In this document: positions 28,381 to 37,808 of the stretch, piece by piece | Layout: the number at the start of each line of letters is the position of its first letter | How positions within the stretch are numbered: the first letter of the stretch is position 1 | NCBI RefSeq assembly: GCF_010993705.1 | Contig: NZ_WOFO01000012.1 | Location: 59,112 to 123,111, forward strand | Source of the DNA: Cyclobacterium sp. SYSU L10401 | Lineage (GTDB): Bacteria > Bacteroidota > Bacteroidia > Cytophagales > Cyclobacteriaceae | Direction of reading: 5' to 3' | DNA: 64,000 nucleotides | Notes under the pieces: model-generated | What the model was told of the DNA's origin: nothing | Seen by the model: the letters and a program-made list of their open reading frames with translations, nothing else | The model's database searches: none | Position numbers and translations under genes: made by a program

Positions 28381-29016
28381 TCAGTCGATTTCTACGGATA
28401 CCTGATGAGAAATGGTTTCAAACACATGATAAATGGCATAATAAGTGACAGGAACGGAAACTACCAAACCTATGCCAAAAAGCAATGCCCCTGCCATATT
28501 GATGACCGCTAAAAATAATCCGAAGATGAAAAATTTCAACCATTGTTTGTGAATAATCTTCCGGCTGTACTCCAGTGATTTCCAGAAATCCAAACCAAAG
28601 AAAATGCTGATAATTATCCCAAACATATAAGCCACCAACAGGTAAATGCCCGGTAAAATCAAAGCAAGAATACCCAGGACTGTCAAAAACTGTCCAACAA
28701 TCCAAACCAAAATAACCGGTATATAGTAGCCAAAACCCTTAAAGAAATCAGGATAATTTACCGGCTCTCTTTGGCTAACCTTATTGGCCACCAAATAAAA
28801 TCCGGCAAATAAGGGGCCTGCCAGAAACAATGAAAACACAAATAAAAAATCAGGTGCATACAGCATAAATAAGAACTGAAGCGAAAGGATCAGCAAAGTA
28901 AAGGAAATTGAATAAAGGCTTACCTTTTGGTAAGTATCCCAAGCTTTGATGAAGGCTTCTCTGATGTCAAATTCGTAATTCCCGGCTGTTAAGAGTTCCA
29001 GATGTCTTTTGTCCAT
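28381..29016 (-). CDS. Multi-pass membrane protein, unknown function
   Basis: 211 aa with about five or six membrane helices (about 33-55, 60-80, 95-130, 135-150, 165-200). The N-terminal FDIREAFIKAWDTYQK and repeated LVAYMFGIIISIFFGLDFWKSLEYSRKIIHKQW are typical of DUF975/GPDPase-membrane-domain-like proteins with two related halves. No catalytic motif. It lies 31 nt downstream of the cystathionine beta-synthase gene in the same direction. Confidence 0.8.
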   Translation of the reverse strand: MDKRHLELLTAGNYEFDIREAFIKAWDTYQKVSLYSISFTLLILSLQFLFMLYAPDFLFVFSLFLAGPLFAGFYLVANKVSQREPVNYPDFFKGFGYYIPVILVWIVGQFLTVLGILALILPGIYLLVAYMFGIIISIFFGLDFWKSLEYSRKIIHKQWLKFFIFGLFLAVINMAGALLFGIGLVVSVPVTYYAIYHVFETISHQVSVEID

Positions 29017-29047
29017 TGTGCGATTTCCCTAATTAACCCAAACAAAA

Positions 29048-30415
29048 TTACCTGGTAATTGCCTCTAAAATGTCATGCTTGGTGATGATGTGTACCCGGT
29101 GTGCCTCATCCCTTACCAAAACGGCCTTTTCTTTTTCCACCATGGAAGAAAGCACATCCAGGGTGCTATCCAAAGCAACAAAATGCATGGAATCTTCCAT
29201 CACCTGATCCACGGTGGCATCTTTCATTTCAGGGTTTTCAATTATTTTTAAGAGCAGTTTATTGTCTGTCAGGCTACCTACCACCTGTCCGTCCTCCATT
29301 ACCGGAATCTGAGATACGCTATTTTCATTCATGATGCCTATGGCGTGCCTGACTTTATCTTTTTTACGAACTACCACCAGTTGGTATTCCTCACTCCTGG
29401 CGTTGACAATGTCCCTGGCCGAGCCAAAGGTTTTATTTTCCATAAAACCATGATTTCTCATCCAGTCGTCATTGTAAACCTTACCCAGGTACCTGGTACC
29501 GTGGTCAGGCAGCAAAATCACCATTACATCCCCTTTTTTCAGGTTTTCTTTGGCATATTCCAATGCACCGTGCACAGCAGATCCACAAGACCAGCCCACA
29601 AATAGTCCCTCTTCCCTGGAAAGCCTACGGGTCATCACAGCAGCATCCTTATCTGTCACCTTGATAAAATGGTCTATAACCGAGAAATCAACATTTTTGG
29701 GTAAGATGTCCTCTCCAATACCCTCTGTCAGGTAGGGATAAATTTCATTCTCATCAAATTCTCCGGTTTCCTTGTACTTCTTAAATACCGAGCCATAGGT
29801 ATCTATACCCACGGAAACCAAACCATCAAACTTTTCTTTGAGGAATTTGGCAGTACCTGACATAGACCCGCCGGTACCTACCCCTGCAGCAAAATGCGTC
29901 ACGGTTCCTTCCGTATCCCGCCAGATTTCAGGGCCTGTAGTTTCATAATGTGCCTTCCAGTTGGAAAGGTTGTCATATTGGTTGGGGTAAAATGAGTTAG
30001 GAATATCCTCATTCAGTTTCCTGGCCACGGCATAATAGGATCGGGGATCATCCGGCGACACATTCGTCGGACATACGATCACCTCCGCTCCCACAGCTTT
30101 CAGAATGTCTATTTTTTCTTTGGATTGCTTGTCGGCCATGGTAAAGATACATTTGTACCCTTTAGCAATACCTGCCAAAGCCAGTCCCATCCCTGTGTTG
30201 CCACTGGTGCCTTCTATGATTGTTCCACCCGGCTTCAAAATACCGGCTTTTTCGGCATCCTCTACCATTTTTATGGCCATCCGGTCTTTCATCGAATTTC
30301 CCGGATTAAAATATTCGACCTTTACCAATATTTCACCAGCGATGCCTTTGTTCAGCTTGTTGAGCCGAACCAATGGTGTATTGCCTATCGTTTCAATAAT
30401 GGAGTTATAAATCAT
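29048..30415 (-). CDS. Cystathionine beta-synthase (PLP enzyme with CBS domains)
   Basis: 455 aa. A fold-type II PLP domain with Lys43 (NPGNSMKDR) binding the cofactor, GTSGNTGMG phosphate-side loop and GVGTGGSMSG, followed by a CBS-domain pair (about 330-455: GIMNENSVSQIPVMEDGQVVGSLTDNKLL). The architecture matches bacterial/eukaryotic CBS without the N-terminal heme domain, making cystathionine from homocysteine and serine; cysteine synthase activity cannot be excluded. The CBS pair would bind adenosyl compounds. Confidence 0.9.
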   Translation of the reverse strand: MIYNSIIETIGNTPLVRLNKLNKGIAGEILVKVEYFNPGNSMKDRMAIKMVEDAEKAGILKPGGTIIEGTSGNTGMGLALAGIAKGYKCIFTMADKQSKEKIDILKAVGAEVIVCPTNVSPDDPRSYYAVARKLNEDIPNSFYPNQYDNLSNWKAHYETTGPEIWRDTEGTVTHFAAGVGTGGSMSGTAKFLKEKFDGLVSVGIDTYGSVFKKYKETGEFDENEIYPYLTEGIGEDILPKNVDFSVIDHFIKVTDKDAAVMTRRLSREEGLFVGWSCGSAVHGALEYAKENLKKGDVMVILLPDHGTRYLGKVYNDDWMRNHGFMENKTFGSARDIVNARSEEYQLVVVRKKDKVRHAIGIMNENSVSQIPVMEDGQVVGSLTDNKLLLKIIENPEMKDATVDQVMEDSMHFVALDSTLDVLSSMVEKEKAVLVRDEAHRVHIITKHDILEAITR

Positions 30416-30482
30416 GAATTCTTCTTAAAGCAATTTAACATAAATGAGCTGTCTAACAGAAGCCTGAGCCACTTACCCTAAA

Positions 30483-30521
30483 GGGTGAAACGTTGGAATC
30501 CTAAATTCCTTTATTTCACCC
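30483..30521. terminator. Long imperfect hairpin downstream of pyrB
   Basis: GGGTGAAA (30483-30490) pairs with TTTCACCC (30514-30521), and inside it GGAAT (30495-30499) pairs with ATTCC (30505-30509). It sits immediately after the pyrB stop on the minus strand and is followed there by TTTA. Probable terminator with a weak T-run. Confidence 0.5.
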
Positions 30522-30526
30522 CTAAC

Positions 30527-31456
30527 TTATTTGACACCCGCCAGCAGGTAAAGGACTGCCATTCTAATGGCAACTCCATTTTCGACTTGTTGTAAGATGA
30601 TCGCATTGTCTGAATCAGCCACATCTGAATTAAGTTCCACACCTCGATTGATCGGGCCTGGGTGCATGATGACGATTTCCTTGTCCAGGCGATTCAATAG
30701 CTTTTTATTGATTCCAAAATAAAGGGCATATTCTCTCAGAGATGGAAAATATTTGATTTGCTGTCTTTCTAGTTGAATGCGCAAGACATTTGCCACATCA
30801 CACCATTGAAGGGCTTTAAAGACATCCTGCTCTACCTTTACTCCCAGTTCCGCAATATGTTTGGGCATCAGGGTCACAGGTCCGCAGACCATCACCTCAG
30901 CTCCCAATTTTTGAAGGCAAAATATATTGGATAGTGCCACCCTGGAATGAAGAATGTCACCAATAATGGCTACTTTTTTTCCTGCCACTTCACCCAATTT
31001 CTCCCGAATGGAAAATGCATCCAGCAAGGCCTGCGTGGGATGTTCATGGGTCCCATCACCCGCATTGATAATATTGGCCCGTATATGTCTGGAAAGAAAG
31101 TGAGGAGCCCCTGGGCTAAAATGCCTCATGACTACCATGTCCACCTTCATGGCCAGGATATTATTTACCGTATCGATCAGGGTTTCTCCCTTCTTCACAG
31201 AGCTACTTCCTGAAGCAAAATTGACTACATCGGCAGATAGTCTCTTTTCTGCCAATTCAAATGACAATTTGGTCCTGGTTGAATTTTCAAAAAACACATT
31301 GGCAATGGTGATGTCTCTGAGGGAGGGCACCTTTTTTATAGGGCGATTCAATACCTCCTTAAAATTATCTGCCGTTTCAAAAATTAGTTGAATGTCTGCT
31401 TCAGTGAGGCCTTTGATTCCTAACAAATGTCTGGTGCTGAGCTGCTGCATGGGCAT
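30527..31456 (-). CDS. pyrB: Aspartate carbamoyltransferase catalytic subunit
   Basis: 309 aa, normal length. Makes carbamoyl-aspartate from carbamoyl phosphate and aspartate, the committed pyrimidine step. Active-site motifs: FFENSTRTKLSFELA (carbamoyl phosphate loop), SSVKKGETLIDT (80s loop), HPTQALLDAF and MHPGPINRGVEL. The ATG overlaps the pyrR stop by one base, so the two are translationally coupled. No pyrI regulatory subunit is present, which fits regulation by PyrR. Confidence 0.97.
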   Translation of the reverse strand: MPMQQLSTRHLLGIKGLTEADIQLIFETADNFKEVLNRPIKKVPSLRDITIANVFFENSTRTKLSFELAEKRLSADVVNFASGSSSVKKGETLIDTVNNILAMKVDMVVMRHFSPGAPHFLSRHIRANIINAGDGTHEHPTQALLDAFSIREKLGEVAGKKVAIIGDILHSRVALSNIFCLQKLGAEVMVCGPVTLMPKHIAELGVKVEQDVFKALQWCDVANVLRIQLERQQIKYFPSLREYALYFGINKKLLNRLDKEIVIMHPGPINRGVELNSDVADSDNAIILQQVENGVAIRMAVLYLLAGVK

Positions 31457-32004
31457 TAATTACTTTCTTTTTCAGTGATCCATATGGCGTCCTCCGGAAA
31501 TCCCTGAGATTGCCACTCTACACTTACATATTGGCTTTCCAGGGTATTCACCTGCCTCCCGTAATAATTCGGTCTGATCGGGAAATCCCTGGTGTATTTT
31601 CTGTCAATCAACACCATCAATTCCACCTTTAGCGGCCTGCCATACGCTATCATGGCATCCATGGCTGCCCTCACAGACCGACCTTTATACAATACATCAT
31701 CTACCAAAATGACTTTCTTGTTTTCAATCAAAAAATTTATTTTAGTCTCGTTGGCTCTGAGGGGAATGTCCCTGCGCCTGAAATCATCCCTGTGAAAAGT
31801 CGCATCTAAATAGCCATACTTCAGGTGGAGCTGCCTGATTTCCTGCATGCGCTGAACGATCCTATCCAGCACCAAAGCTCCTCTGGGTTGAAGACCTAAA
31901 AGCACGGTATTATCAAAATCATCGTGGTTTTCGATCAATTGGTGACAAAACCTGCTGATGATGATGGATATCTGGGTCTGATCAAGAACAAGTCTTTTTT
32001 GCAT
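31456..32004 (-). CDS. pyrR: Pyrimidine operon regulator / uracil phosphoribosyltransferase
   Basis: 182 aa from the ATG at 32004; a TTG 18 nt upstream is less likely. Type I phosphoribosyltransferase fold with PRPP loop VILVDDVLYKGRSVRAA, GLQPRGALV and LIDRKYTRDFPIRPNYYG, typical of PyrR. In Firmicutes PyrR binds pyr mRNA for attenuation; here no obvious PyrR-binding loop precedes the gene, so the regulatory role is open. Overlaps pyrB by 1 nt. A minus-strand TATATTTG box at 32020-32027 could be its own promoter, with a leader of only about 9 nt. Confidence 0.93.
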   Translation of the reverse strand: MQKRLVLDQTQISIIISRFCHQLIENHDDFDNTVLLGLQPRGALVLDRIVQRMQEIRQLHLKYGYLDATFHRDDFRRRDIPLRANETKINFLIENKKVILVDDVLYKGRSVRAAMDAMIAYGRPLKVELMVLIDRKYTRDFPIRPNYYGRQVNTLESQYVSVEWQSQGFPEDAIWITEKESN

Positions 32005-32019
32005 GATTAAACTTTGAGG

Positions 32020-32027
32020 CAAATATA
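32020..32027 (-). promoter_or_regulatory. TAnnTTTG box upstream of pyrR
   Basis: Minus strand TATATTTG matches the -7 consensus 16 nt before the ATG at 32004. No -33 box at normal spacing; the AT-rich context raises the chance of a random match. Confidence 0.3.
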
Positions 32028-32054
32028 TAAATAATTTATTTGGACGAGGCCGAC

Positions 32055-33644
32055 CTAAATGAAATCATCGACTTTTATTTTAGTGAAAAAATTTACCTCT
32101 CTGCTTTTTGCTTTACCATCTTCCCCCTGATAGCGTATCCTTTGTTTTCCACTTAACAGGTAATAATCAGCGTACCACCATAGCAACTGAAGGCTGTCTT
32201 CCCGGGTATCGGCAATGCGTTCGTTTTCGTTGATGAGTTCAATCTCAAAAGGCTCATTTTCCATGACCACTTCTCCCCGCTTGATTTGGCTGAGGAGGAT
32301 TTCCGTTTCATCCAAGTACATGTAAAAAAGATTGTCCCCGCTAAAACTCATTTCACCGAATTTTACCGGCTCTCTTTTACTGGCATTATCCAGATTCAGG
32401 GTATTGTCCCAAACGATATTTCCTTCCTCATCCAATAAAATAAATTGTGCTGCCAGATACTTGTACTGGTTGGTTACCTGATTGCTCCTGAATCTGGGAT
32501 CCATCCACAGTGGATTATACATGCCACTGTAGCCCCCCATCATGGGATTCAAACGGTAAAAATTACTGGCATACATGCCATCTCTGGGTATAGACCTGGA
32601 AGTTGAAGAAATAAAATGATCATTATAAATTAAATAATAACCATCTGAAGCATTGATTTCCCGGGTTACCACTACATTCCTGATGGGGATATTTTTTTCT
32701 CTGTTGAGTTGTCTTTCCACTTTTTTCAACCTTCTCTCCCTGGTTTTTTCAGGCAAATAATTGTAAAAGTTTTCAAAATCAGATACGGAATAAAACTTGT
32801 TTTCATACTCCCCAAACTCGTTGATTTTGGAAAAGTACAAGCCCTGGTAAGCTTCCTTCTTTCGCAATCCGTAGGGTCCGATAAGCGCCTGTTTGTAATT
32901 GTAGGAGGAGGTAAGCAGTCCTTCTACAATTTCCATGGAAGGGTCTTCAAGATCATCAATCTTAACTTCCCTCAACTTGTTGCCATCCATATCAAAAGTC
33001 AGGATGGATACAATTTTCTTCTTGTAAAAATCCCGCCTGCTCATGACCACATCAAAAACATTGAGGTCAGGATCTTTTCTCATTTGCAATATTTTGGCAT
33101 CTTTCTCGAATAAACCCGGAACGGTAACCACCTCCTTACTGGGTATATCCAAAATCTGTATCACCGGTCTGAAATCATACTTGCCCATGAAAACAGCCTT
33201 TTTATTGAAAACCAAAAAATCCTGCAGTTCCATCTCCAAAATGCTAGTGAGCGACATTTCACTTAACGATTCATCTTCCAGATTAATCTCAAAAATCGCT
33301 TTTTCAGGGTTATACTGAGAACCCTTATTAAACAGAACATACAGGAAATCCTCATCCAAATCAAACCCTACCAATTCATGAAAATCCTCCAATTTAATTT
33401 GCCTGGCTGAATCTGCTTCTAACTGAAAGTCGGACTGCAGGTATTCGAAAATGTTTTTAACCCCATAGGTGGTTTCAGACTTCATCCGAAAAGCAACCAT
33501 ACCATCCTGTCTGGGCAGCACAAAAAAATCGTCCTCTGACCAATTTGTTTCCACTTCCAGTCTCTGGGTAAATTGAACCTGACTGTAAATGGCACCAAAA
33601 AAGAAGCTTAAAGCCAAAGTGAACACTAAGGTCTTGTTAATCAT
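32055..33644 (-). CDS. Secreted protein of unknown function
   Basis: 529 aa with a signal peptide (1-21, SLFFGAIYS-Q type). The rest is strand-rich with repeated patterns such as FEINLEDESLSEMSL and ILTFDMDGNKLREVKI, suggesting a beta-propeller-like fold, plus a basic helical stretch (ETRERRLKKVERQLNREK). A Tyr/Met/Asn-rich patch (YRLNPMMGGYSGMYNPLW) is unusual. I do not recognise the family. The gene lies 50 nt upstream of pyrR in the same direction, with no functional link evident. Confidence 0.8.
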   Translation of the reverse strand: MINKTLVFTLALSFFFGAIYSQVQFTQRLEVETNWSEDDFFVLPRQDGMVAFRMKSETTYGVKNIFEYLQSDFQLEADSARQIKLEDFHELVGFDLDEDFLYVLFNKGSQYNPEKAIFEINLEDESLSEMSLTSILEMELQDFLVFNKKAVFMGKYDFRPVIQILDIPSKEVVTVPGLFEKDAKILQMRKDPDLNVFDVVMSRRDFYKKKIVSILTFDMDGNKLREVKIDDLEDPSMEIVEGLLTSSYNYKQALIGPYGLRKKEAYQGLYFSKINEFGEYENKFYSVSDFENFYNYLPEKTRERRLKKVERQLNREKNIPIRNVVVTREINASDGYYLIYNDHFISSTSRSIPRDGMYASNFYRLNPMMGGYSGMYNPLWMDPRFRSNQVTNQYKYLAAQFILLDEEGNIVWDNTLNLDNASKREPVKFGEMSFSGDNLFYMYLDETEILLSQIKRGEVVMENEPFEIELINENERIADTREDSLQLLWWYADYYLLSGKQRIRYQGEDGKAKSREVNFFTKIKVDDFI

Positions 33645-34094
33645 ATCTGAGGCGTTTTTAATGAATTTTTGCTTTCCCTAGTCTTAAGGAAAAGCGGGAA
33701 TTGGATAAATGAGATCAAACCATTAAGCTGGAAATAATCCCCAACGGATTTATGGGTAAAACATCGGCAAATAAAACTTCCGGCAATGATTATTGGTGAT
33801 GGTTTTACCAGTTTCTTTTTTCTTTCCCGGCCAGGAAATGTTGGTTTAAAATATTCAGTCAATCCAAACAGAATACTCCTAAATGTATTAAAGTAAACAA
33901 AATCCAAACCTGCTAAATTCCTTCGTGCAGTAAATTTTTCCATCTGATGCATCCGCATTGGGCATGGGTAACTTTCTCCATTTTCCATGGGGAAATAAAA
34001 ATATTTACCTCTTCTTATTGTAGGAGTAGTGAATCTCAGTTTTTGCATTGCCAGCATAAGATAAGGCGAATGATTTTATTTTAAAACAAATATT
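33645..34094. other. 450-bp region without a convincing gene
   Basis: Lies between the secreted-protein gene (minus) and the PolX-like gene (plus). A minus-strand open frame (33641-34057, 138 codons) spans most of it, but its product is rich in Phe, Pro, Arg and Cys with no recognisable motif, and it would leave no room for the downstream promoter. I treat it as non-coding or decayed. No exact TAnnTTTG box was found on either strand. Confidence 0.4.
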
Positions 34095-35837
34095 ATGGAC
34101 ATTTGTCCTGTAGTCACAACAACGCAACCTGCCTTGGATAACAAACAAATAGTAAGTGTTTTAAAATTGACCATGCAGCTCATGGAGTTGCATGAAGAAA
34201 ATGCTTTTAAAATAAGAGGCTACCAATCAGCCATCAATAGCATAGAAAGGGAGGGCAAGCCCCTTGCTGACCTTGACCTTACGCAACTTCAGGAATTTTC
34301 AGGGATCGGAAAGAGCATTGCGGAAGGCATTGTTACCATCCGGGAAACGGGAACACATCCCCCATTGGAAAAACTGCTGGAGAAAACCCCACAGGGTATC
34401 CTGGAAATAATGGAAATCAAAGGATTGGGGCCCAAAAAAATCAAAGTCCTTTGGCAGGAGCTGGAGATCACCTCCACCCATGAACTTATGGAAGCCTGTC
34501 AGTCAGGTCAGGTGGCTAAAATCAAAGGTTTTGGCGAAAAAACCCAGGAAAGTATCCTGCAGGCACTGGAATACAGGGCTTCCAATAAGGGAAAATGGTT
34601 GTATGCCGATGTGGAAGTACTGGGAGAGGAATTGCAGGCTGAATTGGAAAAATTAGAGGACAGGGAGTGGATTGGCGCAGTAGGCCCCTACGGCAGAATG
34701 TCTGAAATCGTGGACAGCATTTCATTTCTGATCGGAACTGATCAAGCCCAATCTACCCTAAAAAAGATCAATGATTTGGATGGTTGGGAGCAGGAGGCGG
34801 CTTCGTCAAGCCCTTACAGGTGGCAGGGGTATTGGAAAGGTGAAGACATCCCTGTAATTATTTTTCTGAGCACAAAGGCTAATTTTCTGAGGCAAAAACT
34901 TCTTAAAACATCAAGTTCGATGCACCTACAAGCTCCGGTTGACGGAGGGCAAACCCTGGGGCAACATTTTTATCTGGCTGGTTTTACTTCTGAGCAGGAT
35001 GCCTATGAAAAAGCTGGATTTTCGTACCTTCCAGCCCCTTTGCGGGAAGGAAATGGTGAACTGGAATGGATAAAATCTCATGCAATCAGCGAATTATTAA
35101 CGGTAGATGACCTTACAGGTCCGCTACACAATCATTCTACGTACAGCGATGGCAGGCATAGCTTGAAAGAGATGGCCGAATATTGCCGGGACGCAGGCTT
35201 TTCCTACCTGGGCATTGCTGACCACAGCAAATCAGCCTTCTATGCCAATGGCCTGGATGAAGACCGAATCCTGCAGCAGCACAAAGAAATAGATACCCTC
35301 AATGAGGCCCTTGCACCATTTCGTATCTTCAAAGGCATAGAAAGTGACATACTTATTGATGGCAGCCTGGATTATTCAACAGATGTACTGGCTTCCTTTG
35401 ACTATATCGTGGCTTCCATTCACTCAGGTCTGAATATGGATATCAATAAAGCGACTGCAAGGCTCATCAGGGCCATTCAGCATCCATTTACGACCATTTT
35501 GGGGCACCCGACTGGCAGACTACTGCTTCGGAGAGAAGGCTATCCCATAGATCACCGCGCTGTGATTAATGCCTGTGCAGCATATAAAGTAGTGATTGAA
35601 ATCAATGCCAACCCCTGGCGATTGGACCTGGACTGGCGCTGGGTGAGATATGCCATGGACAAAGGGGTATTGCTGTCTATCAATCCTGATGCCCATGAGA
35701 AAAAAGGCTTTGCTGACATGAAGTATGGTGTCATCGCCGGTAGAAAAGGGGGACTGACGAAGGACATGACCCTGAATACAAAAACTACCGAAGAACTGGC
35801 TCAGTATTTTGAATCCCGAAAAAATAAAATCCAATGA
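34095..35837 (+). CDS. PolX-like protein: HhH repeats, inactive polymerase X domain, PHP nuclease
   Basis: 580 aa, the size of bacterial PolX (about 570). N-terminal 8-kDa-like and helix-hairpin-helix motifs (LQEFSGIGKSIAEGI about 65-80; EIKGLGPKKIKVLW 107-120; KIKGFGEKT 142-150). The palm region aligns as GPYGRMSEIVDSISFL (197-212) with the canonical GSxRR..ET.GDIDIL, but both catalytic Asp are Ser (208, 210), and the third Asp is Ile near 255. The C-terminal PHP domain keeps its metal residues: His345 and His347 (LHNHSTYSDG), Asp352, His355, His377. So polymerase activity is probably lost while PHP 3'-5' exonuclease/AP-endonuclease activity could remain. Its stop overlaps the next ATG. Confidence 0.88.
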   Translation: MDICPVVTTTQPALDNKQIVSVLKLTMQLMELHEENAFKIRGYQSAINSIEREGKPLADLDLTQLQEFSGIGKSIAEGIVTIRETGTHPPLEKLLEKTPQGILEIMEIKGLGPKKIKVLWQELEITSTHELMEACQSGQVAKIKGFGEKTQESILQALEYRASNKGKWLYADVEVLGEELQAELEKLEDREWIGAVGPYGRMSEIVDSISFLIGTDQAQSTLKKINDLDGWEQEAASSSPYRWQGYWKGEDIPVIIFLSTKANFLRQKLLKTSSSMHLQAPVDGGQTLGQHFYLAGFTSEQDAYEKAGFSYLPAPLREGNGELEWIKSHAISELLTVDDLTGPLHNHSTYSDGRHSLKEMAEYCRDAGFSYLGIADHSKSAFYANGLDEDRILQQHKEIDTLNEALAPFRIFKGIESDILIDGSLDYSTDVLASFDYIVASIHSGLNMDINKATARLIRAIQHPFTTILGHPTGRLLLRREGYPIDHRAVINACAAYKVVIEINANPWRLDLDWRWVRYAMDKGVLLSINPDAHEKKGFADMKYGVIAGRKGGLTKDMTLNTKTTEELAQYFESRKNKIQ

Positions 35838-36121
35838 ATTGGAAAGAAATGAACGTGGATAGCTTGCTTCAGAAATCCTTCCTATTTGGATTGGCGGGTA
35901 TAGTAAGTTGTATGGTCCCACTAATTACGTTGGCTATGCAATGGGGAGAGAACAGGTATATTCATTTATTTACTGGGCTGGGGCTGGCATTGCAATTGTT
36001 TGGATTGAGTTTGTCCGTATTGGTACTGAGAAGGAAGAAGATAGGAGATATACAAAAAGAGAAAGCCAAAAAAATGGTTTTGGTCCTTGCTGTAGCCCTG
36101 TTGTTTTTTATTTTGGTATAG
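35834..36121 (+). CDS. Small three-helix membrane protein
   Basis: 95 aa, ATG overlapping the upstream stop (ATGA), and followed without gap by the next gene. Three hydrophobic segments (about 15-35, 43-63, 77-95) with a basic loop RRKKIGDIQKEKAKK between the second and third. Not recognised. The tight packing with the PolX-like and YiiX-like genes implies co-transcription. Confidence 0.7.
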   Translation: MNWKEMNVDSLLQKSFLFGLAGIVSCMVPLITLAMQWGENRYIHLFTGLGLALQLFGLSLSVLVLRRKKIGDIQKEKAKKMVLVLAVALLFFILV

Positions 36122-36784
36122 ATGATAAAAACCCTAACCCAGGTCAGTTGCTTGGTTTTGGTATTACTCGCACCATGCTGCCAGTATAAACCCGCTGACT
36201 TTGATTGGAAAGAAGGAGACATACTGTTTCAGGATGGCGATTGTGGTGAGTTTTGTGAGGCCATCAGAAAAGTAACTTCCGGCTATGATGGCCACCACTT
36301 CTCTCACAATGGCATAGTCCTAAAGGAAAACGGAAGATGGATGGTAATAGAGGCCATCAGGGATGGGGTTATCCTGACTCCCCTGGACACTTTTTTAAAT
36401 CGCCACCTAACTGCGGATGGAAACCCGAAAGTGCATGTTGGCCGTTTGAGGCATCCCTATAGGGAATTGATACCGGAAGCTTTGGAATACAGCAAATCTT
36501 TACTGGGTAAACCTTATGACATGGCTTTCGATATGAGCAATGAGGCCTACTATTGCTCAGAACTTATTCATTTTAGTTTCAAAAAAGCCAACAAGGGTAT
36601 TGGCATTTTCAAAACGCCGCCCATGACATTCCTTGACCCGGAAACAGCTGAGGTATTTCCTGTGTGGAAAAAGCATTTTGAAAACCTATCCTTGCCTGTT
36701 CCCGAGGGAAAACCAGGACTTAACCCGGGAGGAATGACCCAAGATCCTATCATTGAAATGATTTTTAATTTTGAATCTCCGTAA
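36122..36784 (+). CDS. YiiX/YebB-like NlpC/P60-type hydrolase, exported
   Basis: 220 aa, starting directly after the previous stop. Short export signal with Cys19-Cys20 (LLAPCCQ), possibly a lipoprotein although the lipobox is atypical. Permuted papain-like (DUF830) fold: GDILFQDG opening, catalytic-type His62 in HHFSHNGIV and Cys145 in AYYCSELIHFSF. Such enzymes cleave peptidoglycan peptides or amide/ester bonds; the substrate is unknown. Confidence 0.85.
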   Translation: MIKTLTQVSCLVLVLLAPCCQYKPADFDWKEGDILFQDGDCGEFCEAIRKVTSGYDGHHFSHNGIVLKENGRWMVIEAIRDGVILTPLDTFLNRHLTADGNPKVHVGRLRHPYRELIPEALEYSKSLLGKPYDMAFDMSNEAYYCSELIHFSFKKANKGIGIFKTPPMTFLDPETAEVFPVWKKHFENLSLPVPEGKPGLNPGGMTQDPIIEMIFNFESP

Positions 36785-36858
36785 GTTTGGTGGAAAATTT
36801 TGGACAAAATACTCCAAAGCCTTAACTTGTATTGACAAACTAACCTGATAAACCCTGA

Positions 36859-37800
36859 ATGAATCGAAGAGCATCGTTTAAAAAAATCCTGGCCGTGGTA
36901 GGTACCGGATTGGCAATCCCTGAAATCCTGGCCTCCCATCAATTCTCCCCAATAAAATCAAAGGCATCCCCGGGCCCACTTTATTTGTTCACCAAGGTCC
37001 TTCAGTGGCTACCCCTCCAGGAGGTTCCGGAAACGGTAAAATCCCTGGGGTTTGATGGAATTGACCTGCCGGTCCGGAAAAATGGTTTTTTCGACAAAGA
37101 TGAAATTAAGGGTAAATTACCGGGTATCGTCCGTGCCAGTGAGAACCTAAATCTCAGTAGACCGGTGCTCACCACCGACATGAATGTGTATCAATTGAAT
37201 GAAATGGATGAATTTTTAAGGATACTGGCCGGGGAAGGTATCCGGGATTACCGGATGGGATACCTTTCCTTCACCTCCAAAAACGTTTTAAAAGAGCTTC
37301 AAACCCTGAATGGCTCCATGAGAAAATTGGCTGAGTTACATGAAAAACACGGGGTCAACGGGCATTACCAAAACCATGCTGGCAAAAGGGTCGGTGGCTC
37401 TGTTTGGGAAATTCACCACCTACTCGAAGGCATACAGCCCAAACATATAGGTATTCAATTTGACCTGCGCCATGCGACTGTGGAAGGATATCAATCTCAT
37501 GAAAATGCCTACCAGCTGATTGCAGAAAAAATCAGAAGTTTTGACCTGAAAGATTTCGTTTGGGGAAATCCTGATGGGAAAGGTGACAAGCCTGTAAATG
37601 TACCCATGGGAGAAGGACATGTTAATTTCAGCTTACTGAAAGAACACCCGGGTTTTAACGGAACACTTCCTAAAATACTTCATGTAGAATATGATCTGGG
37701 AGGTGCGGAGCATGGACATGCCCGTCCTTCCGTAAAAAGCAATGAGATCCTTTCTGCCATTGAAAAAGATGTCGAAGTGTGCCGGTCCCTGATGTCCTGA
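36859..37800 (+). CDS. Sugar phosphate isomerase/epimerase-like TIM barrel, Tat-type signal
   Basis: 313 aa. The N-terminus NRRASFKKILAVVGTGLAIP carries a twin-arginine-like motif. The body is an AP-endonuclease-2-like TIM barrel (xylose isomerase-like): LGFDGIDLPV, KHGVNGHYQNHAG, HIGIQFDLRHATVEG, SFDLKDFVWG and the C-terminal LHVEYDLGG, supplying the usual metal-binding Glu/Asp/His. These Bacteroidota secreted paralogues probably act on sugars in the periplasm; the substrate is not known. No linked genes explain it. Confidence 0.85.
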   Translation: MNRRASFKKILAVVGTGLAIPEILASHQFSPIKSKASPGPLYLFTKVLQWLPLQEVPETVKSLGFDGIDLPVRKNGFFDKDEIKGKLPGIVRASENLNLSRPVLTTDMNVYQLNEMDEFLRILAGEGIRDYRMGYLSFTSKNVLKELQTLNGSMRKLAELHEKHGVNGHYQNHAGKRVGGSVWEIHHLLEGIQPKHIGIQFDLRHATVEGYQSHENAYQLIAEKIRSFDLKDFVWGNPDGKGDKPVNVPMGEGHVNFSLLKEHPGFNGTLPKILHVEYDLGGAEHGHARPSVKSNEILSAIEKDVEVCRSLMS

Positions 37801-37808
37801 ATTTACAG

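Noticed and set aside
33641-34057. 138-codon minus-strand open frame overlapping the next start by 4 nt.
   Set aside because: Product composition is not protein-like (Phe, Pro, Cys, Arg rich), no family features, and it occupies the only space for the promoter of the secreted-protein gene.
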